Positions 13,366-19,752 of a DNA stretch of 19,752 nucleotides are shown in pieces. Position 1 is the first letter of the stretch. Every line of letters starts with the position of its first letter. This DNA is from Erythrobacter sp. (GTDB lineage: Bacteria; Pseudomonadota; Alphaproteobacteria; Sphingomonadales; Sphingomonadaceae): assembly GCA_002695185.1 (NCBI GenBank), contig NZOF01000169.1, forward strand, positions 4,076-23,827, read 5' to 3'. A model generated the notes under the pieces. The model did not search any database, was not told where the DNA came from, and was given only the letters and a program-made list of their open reading frames with translations. The position numbers and the translations under genes were made by a program.

Positions 13366-16300
13366 ATGGCGGGCCACACCGAAACCGATTTTGAGCACGC
13401 CATAGAATATGGCCTCATCACTAACGACCGCTACCGCAAGGGCGACCCCAAGGCGTTCGATCCGGCGACAGCATTGTTTCCCGATGAGGTGATCGCCTTT
13501 ATCCGCGATAGCCAGCCCACGCGCTGGGACCAGCTTGAGGCGATGCTCAGGGATCGCACGGCGGCGACGGTCATCGACAGCCTCGTTAAAGAGTTGGCGA
13601 GCAAAGGCAGTCTGGGCGTGCTGCGTCACGGCTTCAAATGCTATGGCAAAACGCTCCGCCTTGCCTATTTCCGGCCAAATTCCGGGCTGAACCCGGAGAG
13701 TGCGGCGCGCTATGCCGCCAACCGGCTAATGATCACCCGGCAAGTGCGATTTAAGTCCGAACCGCTCAAATGCGATTGCATCCTCGACGTGGTGCTTTCC
13801 GTCAACGGGTTGCCGGTGGTAACGGCAGAACTTAAAAATCCGCAAACCGGCCAGCGCGCCAGAGATGCCTGCACGCAGTATAAAAAGGACCGCGATGGCC
13901 GCGATCCGATCTTCCGCTTCAAGGAGCGGACGCTGGTGCATTTTGCAGTCGATCCAGACGAGGTGTGGATGACGACACATTTGAAGGGCGAGGAAACCCA
14001 TTTCCTGCCTTTCAACCGGGGGCACAATCACGGTGCGGGCAACCCGCCGGTCGAGGGCAACTGGAAAACCCGTTATCTATGGGGCGAGGCGCTTTGCGCT
14101 GACAGCCTGCTCGATATTCTCCAGCGGTTCATACATCTCGACGTGAGCGAGCGGACGGTTGAAACGCCCACCGGCTTTCGCACGGTTCGCAAGGAAGTGA
14201 TGATCTTCCCGCGCTATCATCAGCTCGACGCGGTGCGAAGCCTCGTCGGCCATGCGGCTGCGCATGGATCGGGCCACAATTATCTGATCCAGCATTCGGC
14301 CGGTTCCGGCAAATCGAACAGCATCGCGTGGCTCGCCCACCGGCTGGCGACGCTGCACGACGCCAAGGACGAGAAGGTGTTTCATTCGGTGATCGTCATC
14401 ACCGATCGCCGCGTCCTCGATCAGCAATTACAGAACACCATCTACCAATTCGAGCATAAGACGGGTGTGGTCGAGAAGATCGACGAGAACACGCAGCAAC
14501 TCGCTAAGGCACTGTCGAACGGCACGCCGATTATAATCTCGACGATCCAGAAATTCCCCTTCATCTCACAGGCGATCAAGACGCTGGAGGCCAAGGGCGA
14601 AGGCGTGGCGATCGACACGCGCGACCGGCGCTTCGCGGTAATCGTGGACGAGGCGCATAGCAGCCAGTCGGGCGATACTGTTGCCGCTCTCAAGGGCATC
14701 CTCAACAAGGACGGCATCGCCGATGCCATCGCCTCGCAGGCGGGTGATGAGGAGGATGAGGATCTATCCGAAGAGGCCAAGGCGGCCATCCGTCAGCAAA
14801 TGATGCAACGGGCACGCCAACCGAACCTCAGCTTCTTTGCCTTCACCGCGACGCCTAAGTTCAAGACCAAAGCGGTGTTCGATGAGCCGGGACCATCCGG
14901 CGCGGCACCCTTCCACGAATATACGATGCGGCAGGCCATCGAAGAGGGCTTCATCCTCGATGTCCTCCAGAACTACACCACCTACAAACGCTTTTTCGGG
15001 CTAGTGAAGCAGGTCGAGGACGACCGCGACGTGCCGAAGAAGAAGGCGGGTAAGGCGCTGGGGCAGTTTCTGGAGCTGCATCCGACCAACATCGGTCAGG
15101 TGGTCGCCATCATCATCGAGCATTTCCGGCTGCGGGTCATGCACGAGTTGGGCGGCCGGGCAAAGGCGATGGTTGTCACCGGGTCGCGCCTCTCCGCCGT
15201 CCGCTACAAGCGGGCGTTCGATCGCTACATTCGCGACAATGGCTATCAGGGCATCCGGGCGCTGGTCGCCTTCTCCGGCACGGTCGAAGACCCAGATGAC
15301 CCCGGCTCCGCCTTTACCGAAGTCGGCATGAATGATGGCCTTGCCGAAAAGGAGCTGCCTGAGCGGTTCGCAGGCGATGACTATCGCGTGCTGATCGTGG
15401 CGGAAAAATATCAGACCGGCTTCGATCAACCGCTGCTCCAGACAATGTATGTCGTGAAGAAGCTGGCAGGCGTTCAGGCAGTCCAGACGCTATCCCGCCT
15501 CAACCGCACCGCTCCAGGCAAGACGCGCACTTTCGTCCTCGATTTCAACAATGAAGAGGCAGACATCTATAAGGCGTTCAAACCCTATTATGAGACAACT
15601 CCAGTGGGCGAAAATGCCGATCCTCATCGGTTGAACGAACTGCACCACAAATTGCTGGAACCGGCCGTGTTTGCTCCATCGGACGTCGATGAATTTGCGG
15701 AAGTCTGGTTCAAGCGTCGACGCGACCATACAGGGCAAGATCATCGGGCCATGAACGCCGTGCTGGATCGATCGGTTGAACGCTTCAAAGGGCTGGAAGA
15801 AGCGGTGCAGGAGGAATTTCGCGGCCAGATGACCGCGTTCAACAACCTCTATGCCTTTCTCTCGCAGATCATGCCCTATTTCGATGAGGGGCTGGAGCGG
15901 CTGTATGCCTTCTCGCGAAACCTTTCGCCCAAACTTCCACGACCAGGCGATGGATCGAAATTCACGCTCGACGATGATGTGGCGCTCAAATTCTTCCGCC
16001 TCAGTCAGGTGAACGACGGCACTATTGATCTGACGCAGGGCGAAGCGCAGCCGCTCAAAGGGCCGACCGATGTTGGCACCGCCCGCGAGAAGGACATAGA
16101 GATTGCTTTGTCGTCGCTGGTCGAGAAGCTGAACGAACGGTTTGGGACGGATTTCACCGAAGCCGACCAGCTCTTTTTCGACCAGGTGCGAGCGTCGGCG
16201 GAGCGCGACGAGAAGGTTGTCGAAGCGGCACAGGCTAACAGTTTCTCTAACTTCTCGTCGTTCTTCGGACGTATCCTTGATGACCTCTTCATCGAACGCA

Positions 16301-16434
16301 TGGAAAATAATGACGAAATTTTCAGCCGGGTTATGAGCGACAAACAGTTCCGAGGCGCGGCACAGGAGCATATCGCTCGCGAGGTCTATGATCGTATTCG
16401 AAAGGCGAGAGAAGCGGAGGTAGACGGCGAATGA
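13366..16434 (+). CDS. hsdR: Type I restriction endonuclease subunit R
   Basis: The 1022-residue protein has the HsdR order. An N-terminal PD-(D/E)xK nuclease carries VVTAELKNPQ (E155, K157). The superfamily 2 translocase follows: Walker A SAGSGKS at about 311-317, VDEAH at 427-431, FTATP at 492-496, a VTGSR segment near 603, AEKYQTGFDQP at 678-688 and SRLNRT at 709-714. It uses ATP to translocate DNA and cleaves at a distance from unmodified sites, in complex with HsdM and HsdS. The C-terminal 250 residues are helical and may contact HsdM. The start is 3 bases after the previous stop; the stop overlaps the next gene as ATGA. All key residues appear intact. Confidence 0.96.
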   Translation: MAGHTETDFEHAIEYGLITNDRYRKGDPKAFDPATALFPDEVIAFIRDSQPTRWDQLEAMLRDRTAATVIDSLVKELASKGSLGVLRHGFKCYGKTLRLAYFRPNSGLNPESAARYAANRLMITRQVRFKSEPLKCDCILDVVLSVNGLPVVTAELKNPQTGQRARDACTQYKKDRDGRDPIFRFKERTLVHFAVDPDEVWMTTHLKGEETHFLPFNRGHNHGAGNPPVEGNWKTRYLWGEALCADSLLDILQRFIHLDVSERTVETPTGFRTVRKEVMIFPRYHQLDAVRSLVGHAAAHGSGHNYLIQHSAGSGKSNSIAWLAHRLATLHDAKDEKVFHSVIVITDRRVLDQQLQNTIYQFEHKTGVVEKIDENTQQLAKALSNGTPIIISTIQKFPFISQAIKTLEAKGEGVAIDTRDRRFAVIVDEAHSSQSGDTVAALKGILNKDGIADAIASQAGDEEDEDLSEEAKAAIRQQMMQRARQPNLSFFAFTATPKFKTKAVFDEPGPSGAAPFHEYTMRQAIEEGFILDVLQNYTTYKRFFGLVKQVEDDRDVPKKKAGKALGQFLELHPTNIGQVVAIIIEHFRLRVMHELGGRAKAMVVTGSRLSAVRYKRAFDRYIRDNGYQGIRALVAFSGTVEDPDDPGSAFTEVGMNDGLAEKELPERFAGDDYRVLIVAEKYQTGFDQPLLQTMYVVKKLAGVQAVQTLSRLNRTAPGKTRTFVLDFNNEEADIYKAFKPYYETTPVGENADPHRLNELHHKLLEPAVFAPSDVDEFAEVWFKRRRDHTGQDHRAMNAVLDRSVERFKGLEEAVQEEFRGQMTAFNNLYAFLSQIMPYFDEGLERLYAFSRNLSPKLPRPGDGSKFTLDDDVALKFFRLSQVNDGTIDLTQGEAQPLKGPTDVGTAREKDIEIALSSLVEKLNERFGTDFTEADQLFFDQVRASAERDEKVVEAAQANSFSNFSSFFGRILDDLFIERMENNDEIFSRVMSDKQFRGAAQEHIAREVYDRIRKAREAEVDGE

Positions 16435-17789
16435 AGCTCGTGCTTGGGGGCATCAACGGCACCTACATGCGCGACTTGATCGAGCGTGCAAGCCGCTTCG
16501 TTGATGGCAAGGTAGAGACGGAGGCTGTGTGGGCGGCCGTTGCCTACGCAACTGATACGGGCTTACTCTTCGACTGGTGTTGGGAGAATGGTGTGCCCCT
16601 ACGCTTTTGGGGGCGACTGGACGACGAAGTCGCCGTCAATGTTGGCGTGTTAGACCGCTTCCTCACCCGCCGATCACCAAATTTCGTTTGCAAGCTCGTC
16701 CAGCATCACCACGCCAAGGTCATCTGGTGGCGTGGTTTCGGGGTTTATATTGGCTCGGCCAATCTTACCCAAAAGGCTTGGTATAAGAACATTGAGGCAG
16801 GGTGCTTTTTTCCTGAAAACGAAATCGACGGAGAGCTTGACCAAGAGCTATCCGATTTGTTCGCGCAGCTTGAGGCGCGGGCGACGCCTTTGACCACTGA
16901 GCTTCGCGACTGGATGGCCGCGCGAGCCAAGAAGCTCGTCACACAGCCGGACCCGAAACCATTCTGGCAGCATCCAAGCATTAAAACGTGGCCGGGGTTG
17001 ATCCAGACCACGCCCAAGAGCGCCCGCGAACGGCAAAGGCGCGCATTTCTGGATGAGTGGCATTCAACGCTCGAAACGTTGCGAGACATAGGTTCGCTTG
17101 TCAGCCAATCCAAACACCAACCGCCGTGGGTAAAGCCCGACGCAGCGGTGGGAGCGCAGGCCGATCAATTCCTTCATGCACATTATTACATGCGAACCTT
17201 CGATCAGCGAAGGGCCGACTATGAACGCCATTATGAGCAAAACCGCAGCAACCCGGCCAAGGCGCTGTCGGAAGCGATGACATGGTGGAGGGGTTTGGAG
17301 GAGCTTGAACACGAGGCAGTTGCTATTAACGAAACAGCTCCTCGGTTGCGGGATGCTCTCGCTCCAGAAAATCTCTCTCGGATGACGCTGCCAGAGTTTC
17401 AGGCTGTAGCCGAGCACGTCCACGCAATGCGAGAATATGCGAGGCGCGTAAGCAACAAGACGGTTGGCTTGCCTTCAAATGGCACGCGATACACCATACC
17501 TGAGAAACTGGACGCACTGACGAGGCACATTTGGTCGCAAAGATCGGCTTCGGGCGCATCCGTGACCGACGTGATTGGTTACATCCTCTACGGTGGCGCA
17601 GTTGATTTACTTCCCGATCGGCTATGGGACGCGATTTCCGACCCAGCATTAAAGCTCGACTGCTTGGGAATATCAGCCTTTGGCGAGTTAGTAGGATGGG
17701 CGATGCCCGACCGTTTCCCTCCGCGCAACGGTCGGACATCCAAGGCACTGCGATCCCTCGGATATGACGTGCACGTGCATGTCGGATAG
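16431..17789 (+). CDS. Phospholipase-D-like domain protein of the R-M operon
   Basis: The 452-residue protein has one PLD-type motif in its N-terminal domain: HHHAKV (H94, K96) followed by GVYIGSANLTQKAW (G108 to N111). This is the HxK...GSxxN pattern of PLD-superfamily nucleases. The Asp expected four residues after the Lys is Arg (R101), so the motif is incomplete. Single-motif members usually act as dimers. Residues about 140-452 form a long helical region with no motif I can name. The ATG overlaps the hsdR stop (ATGA), so it is part of the type I operon, as its last gene. Possible roles are nuclease, DNA end-binding or restriction partner. The DISARM defence system also has a PLD protein, but its other genes are absent here. 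Confidence 0.85.
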   Translation: MKLVLGGINGTYMRDLIERASRFVDGKVETEAVWAAVAYATDTGLLFDWCWENGVPLRFWGRLDDEVAVNVGVLDRFLTRRSPNFVCKLVQHHHAKVIWWRGFGVYIGSANLTQKAWYKNIEAGCFFPENEIDGELDQELSDLFAQLEARATPLTTELRDWMAARAKKLVTQPDPKPFWQHPSIKTWPGLIQTTPKSARERQRRAFLDEWHSTLETLRDIGSLVSQSKHQPPWVKPDAAVGAQADQFLHAHYYMRTFDQRRADYERHYEQNRSNPAKALSEAMTWWRGLEELEHEAVAINETAPRLRDALAPENLSRMTLPEFQAVAEHVHAMREYARRVSNKTVGLPSNGTRYTIPEKLDALTRHIWSQRSASGASVTDVIGYILYGGAVDLLPDRLWDAISDPALKLDCLGISAFGELVGWAMPDRFPPRNGRTSKALRSLGYDVHVHVG

Positions 17790-17799
17790 GGCGTCTTGC

Positions 17800-17813
17800 T
17801 GCAACTCGTTGCA
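17800..17813. repeat. TGCAAC-TC-GTTGCA palindrome (copy 3 of 4)
   Basis: This 14-base palindrome starts 11 bases after the R-M operon stop, in the 149-base gap before the convergent integrase gene. The gap otherwise shows no clear terminator hairpin, so this dyad could contribute to one, although no T-run follows. Confidence 0.5.
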
Positions 17814-17938
17814 AGCATTTGGGTGGCGGTGGGTTTAAACCTAGCTTGTAAGTATTTGATCTTGGATAGGTATACATGCGGCGTTTTACAGAAAAAGCCG
17901 CGAAAAATCTTCCAATTCCAACGGTGGAAGGCTTGTGA

Positions 17939-19600
17939 TCAGTCGATGACGTAGCGCGGCAGCCGCTTGATTTCGCGAAAGGTAACCTCAGGCGAAATAT
18001 CACCATACGCTTCGCCTTCGGTCCGCGGCGCGTGACCTTGTATGTAATCTCGAATTTCGGGGTCCATGCGGCAAATTCGAGCCTGAGATTTGAAGCGATG
18101 TCGCCAGCCATGGCTTGGCTGCACGAGACGGTCATCTACCCCAACGTCATCTCTAACCCAGCGCGCTATAAATTCCCCGACATTCTTCCACAGGGGGTTC
18201 TGCTCAGAGCCGCCCCGCCTCATCGTGGGATCGAAAAACAGAGGACCCGATTTTCCCCGAACGATTTTATGGAAGCCTTGATCGAGAAGATGCGGATGTA
18301 GCGCCACCACGCGCGCTTCATGATTTTTCGTGCTCCCGGCCTCCGGGGTAATCCTAATTGTCCAAATTCCCGCTTTCTGAGACACGTCCTCAGCCCTGAG
18401 CTGCGTAATCTCATTCACCCGCGCACCTGTGTAGGCACAAAGCCACGGAACCCAGCGCCGTGCCAATTTGCGTTCAGGAGACAATCTCGTTTTGTCCTCA
18501 GTCAACGTGGCACGTAGAATTTTCAATGCTTCATCATCGCTCAGGCTGGGCGACCGCAACCGAGCGGTCTTCTTCTTGCCGAGCACGCCGACGCCTTTGG
18601 CAACATTTTCGGTCAGCACGCCGCTATCGACCCCGCGTTGAAGCGCGACGCGGATCGCAGGCAAATAAGTTTCCCGCACAGTTCTCGGATTAAGCGGCGC
18701 TCCGTCTTTGCCCCCGCGCGCCAGTAGCTCGACCTTCCACCGATCCACATCCTGCTTGGACACTCTTCTTGCGTCATCGTGCTGGAGAAACTCGGAAAAG
18801 CGACGAACTTGGCGACCGAAGGCCTTTATCGTTGCTGGGGCTGGCTTTCGTTCAGCAACATATTCATCGAAGAGCGTGAGCAATGAGACTGGCTCAACCG
18901 CCTTACTCTGCTCACGCATTTGGGCGTCGGCAATGAAATGCTCGGCGCTAAACATCTCGTCCGAAGTCTGCTGCGGCCTTCCTTGCAACCCTTGAAGTTG
19001 GCGTTCAGTCGCCTCGATCTGCGCACGCGTGACCAGATCAATGAGCTTCCACCAAGTATCGCTGCCCTCTTCGACCGCCCACCTGTTTCGTTCACACAAG
19101 GCCTCGGTCATCCAGACGACGTCAAGCGTGGGGCCATCAGAACCAAGGCGGCGAGAGGCCATGGTCTCTCTCAAGAAGCATTTTAAATCATCCAGCCGTC
19201 GTAAGGCCGCGTAAACAGCATCAGGGTCCGCTCGATTGACGCTCTGAACGCGTTCCATCCTTTCCGCGAAGGCCTCTCGGACGCCTGCCTCCAAGACGCG
19301 AACGGAGGGCCGTGAGGGAGCGTGAGCTATCTCTGATGGTGCTACTTCGCCTCGATAGGGGGCAACTGCCTGCTCAAATTTATCGAGTTCCCGCTGACGC
19401 TTGTGCCGGGCCTCCGCGATGCTGGAGGTTCGGAGAGAGACTTGCACTTCCGCTCGTCCGCCAAACAGCCCTCGCACATCGTCGGGAACGCCCCTCCGAA
19501 AATAGAGGCGATCTCCGCGCCGATATATGTAGCGTTCGCCCCGAACCGCCTTCAAACCCGACCCCCTCTTTGTAGCAGATTTTGTAGCAGTTAGCCGCAC
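17939..19600 (-). CDS. Tyrosine site-specific integrase (DUF6538-type N-terminus)
   Basis: The 553-residue protein carries the complete tyrosine recombinase set: R394 (YTGARVNEI), K425 (STKNHEAR), HxxR at H497/R500 (HGWRHR), H523 (QGHAPR) and Y532 (EAYGD). Its N-terminal 70 residues (YIYRRGDRLYFRRGVPDDVR) match the arm-binding-type domain of DUF6538 integrases, and a core-binding domain spans about 238-330. It integrates and excises the island at the tRNA-Ser 3' end, 54 bases from its start. The start is GTG at 19600. The first codons contain two TGTAGCA motifs, which may be integrase sites, so the enzyme could repress its own gene. A GCAAC-CA-GTTGC dyad lies in its promoter region. Confidence 0.95.
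   Translation of the reverse strand: MRLTATKSATKRGSGLKAVRGERYIYRRGDRLYFRRGVPDDVRGLFGGRAEVQVSLRTSSIAEARHKRQRELDKFEQAVAPYRGEVAPSEIAHAPSRPSVRVLEAGVREAFAERMERVQSVNRADPDAVYAALRRLDDLKCFLRETMASRRLGSDGPTLDVVWMTEALCERNRWAVEEGSDTWWKLIDLVTRAQIEATERQLQGLQGRPQQTSDEMFSAEHFIADAQMREQSKAVEPVSLLTLFDEYVAERKPAPATIKAFGRQVRRFSEFLQHDDARRVSKQDVDRWKVELLARGGKDGAPLNPRTVRETYLPAIRVALQRGVDSGVLTENVAKGVGVLGKKKTARLRSPSLSDDEALKILRATLTEDKTRLSPERKLARRWVPWLCAYTGARVNEITQLRAEDVSQKAGIWTIRITPEAGSTKNHEARVVALHPHLLDQGFHKIVRGKSGPLFFDPTMRRGGSEQNPLWKNVGEFIARWVRDDVGVDDRLVQPSHGWRHRFKSQARICRMDPEIRDYIQGHAPRTEGEAYGDISPEVTFREIKRLPRYVID
19571..19589. repeat. Paired TGTAGCA motifs, right candidate integrase arm site
   Basis: TGTAGCA occurs at 19571-19577 and 19583-19589, with the same 12-base period as at the left end. 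The pair ends 64 bases before the attL core and lies within the first codons of the integrase gene. Both pairs have the same orientation on the plus strand. Confidence 0.6.
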
Positions 19601-19633
19601 AGAAACACCGCTTTCAAGGGTTTTCTAACAGTC

Positions 19634-19645
19634 GCAACCAGTTGC
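19634..19645. repeat. GCAAC-CA-GTTGC palindrome (copy 4 of 4)
   Basis: This 12-base dyad is followed by AAGGG and sits between the integrase start and the tRNA 3' end, 8 bases from the attL core. The position suits control of integrase expression or of recombination. Confidence 0.5.
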
Positions 19646-19653
19646 AAGGGAAT

Positions 19654-19670
19654 TGGCGGAGAGGGTGGGA
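19654..19670. repeat. attL: 17-base att core within tRNA-Ser 3' end
   Basis: Identical to 3191-3207. It comprises the encoded CCA, the discriminator base, the 3' acceptor strand and the edge of the T arm of tRNA-Ser, read on the plus strand as TGGCGGAGAGGGTGGGA. Confidence 0.9.
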
Positions 19671-19743
19671 TTCGAACCCACGTTACGGTTTCCCGTAAAC
19701 CGCATTTCGAGTGCGGCGCATTCGACCACTCTGCCACCTCTCC
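19654..19743 (-). tRNA. tRNA-Ser (anticodon CGA)
   Basis: On the minus strand the 90-base gene folds as a class II tRNA: acceptor GGAGAGG pairs with CCTCTCC, followed by discriminator G and encoded CCA. The anticodon stem CCGCA/TGCGG encloses loop CTCGAAA (anticodon at 19709-19707), a long variable arm (TACGG-GAAA-CCGTA) follows, and the T loop is TTCGAAT. The long variable arm and anticodon CGA identify serine, reading UCG codons. The gene is intact because the island supplied an identical 3' end. Confidence 0.96.
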
Positions 19744-19752
19744 GCAGAAGGT

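Larger units (their letters stand above)
3191..19653. mobile_element. tRNA-Ser-integrated genomic island (about 16.5 kb)
   Basis: The element is bounded by an exact 17-base direct repeat (3191-3207 and 19654-19670). The right copy is the 3' end of tRNA-Ser(CGA), including the encoded CCA. A tyrosine integrase gene sits immediately inside the right end, reading away from the tRNA. Insertion in a tRNA 3' end with the gene restored by the attP core is the standard pattern of integrase-driven islands and satellite-like elements. The cargo includes a type I R-M operon with two extra genes, an RT, HTH regulators, a serine recombinase and small unknown proteins. No structural phage genes, conjugation genes or obvious replication gene are visible, so movement is probably by integrase-mediated excision only. 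Confidence 0.9.

Noticed and set aside
15490..16371. 293-codon minus-strand frame inside hsdR
   Set aside because: It is complementary to the conserved hsdR 3' region, has no ribosome-binding site, and shows no recognisable protein features.
13366..17789. DISARM or BREX system because of the helicase plus PLD genes
   Set aside because: The helicase is a clear HsdR with an ExK nuclease domain, next to hsdM and hsdS; the DUF1998 gene, pglZ and brxL-type genes are absent.
1..19752. CRISPR array or tandem repeat block
   Set aside because: No regularly spaced direct repeats with spacers were seen anywhere; the repeats found are short dyads or att-related motifs.

Overview
The window looks like an alphaproteobacterial chromosome segment, probably Sphingomonadales. 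That is inferred from moderately high GC, the gene families present, an integrase with a DUF6538-like N-terminus, and the style of several small hypothetical proteins; no decisive taxonomic marker is present.

Layout. Bases 1-3190 are chromosomal context: a divergent LysR regulator (2095-3000, +) and a catabolic-type operon on the minus strand. The operon holds a short-chain dehydrogenase and an SMP-30/gluconolactonase joined by an ATGA overlap, followed by a short, possibly truncated reading frame. Bases 3191-19653 are an integrated genomic island of about 16.5 kb. Its right end lies in the 3' end of a tRNA-Ser(CGA) gene (19654-19743, minus, CCA encoded). The last 17 bases of that gene are repeated exactly at 3191-3207, giving attL and attR. 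A 553-codon tyrosine integrase reads away from the tRNA. Each end also carries a pair of TGTAGCA motifs with 12-base period, 63-64 bases inside the att core, which look like integrase arm sites.

Island cargo, left to right. (a) Two minus-strand genes: an exported protein and a membrane-anchored charged protein (3365-4875). (b) A small XRE-type HTH regulator (+), which overlaps tail-to-tail with a divergent reverse transcriptase (minus). The RT follows an AlpA/excisionase-like HTH gene through an ATGA overlap. The RT has YCDN instead of YxDD and GLMEGSP instead of GLPQGSP. (c) A minus-strand module: serine recombinase, 64-aa protein, HNH-like zinc protein, 230-aa unknown protein. (d) A non-coding stretch with inverted repeats and a possible small membrane protein. 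(e) A tightly packed plus-strand type I restriction-modification operon (9261-17789). Besides hsdM, hsdS and hsdR it contains a 210-aa protein with a PD-(D/E)xK-like signature between hsdS and hsdR, and a 452-aa phospholipase-D-like protein after hsdR. Junctions are 4-base overlaps or a 3-base gap, so the five genes are almost certainly one transcript.

Reading: this is a small tRNA-integrated defence-type island. The best candidates for something not well described are the two-nuclease extension of the type I R-M operon, the AlpA-RT pair with an altered RT active site, and the island-specific repeat families (TGTAGCA pairs, and TGCAAC/GTTGCA palindromes seen four times only inside the island). 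All functional claims rest on motifs read by eye; no database search was done.
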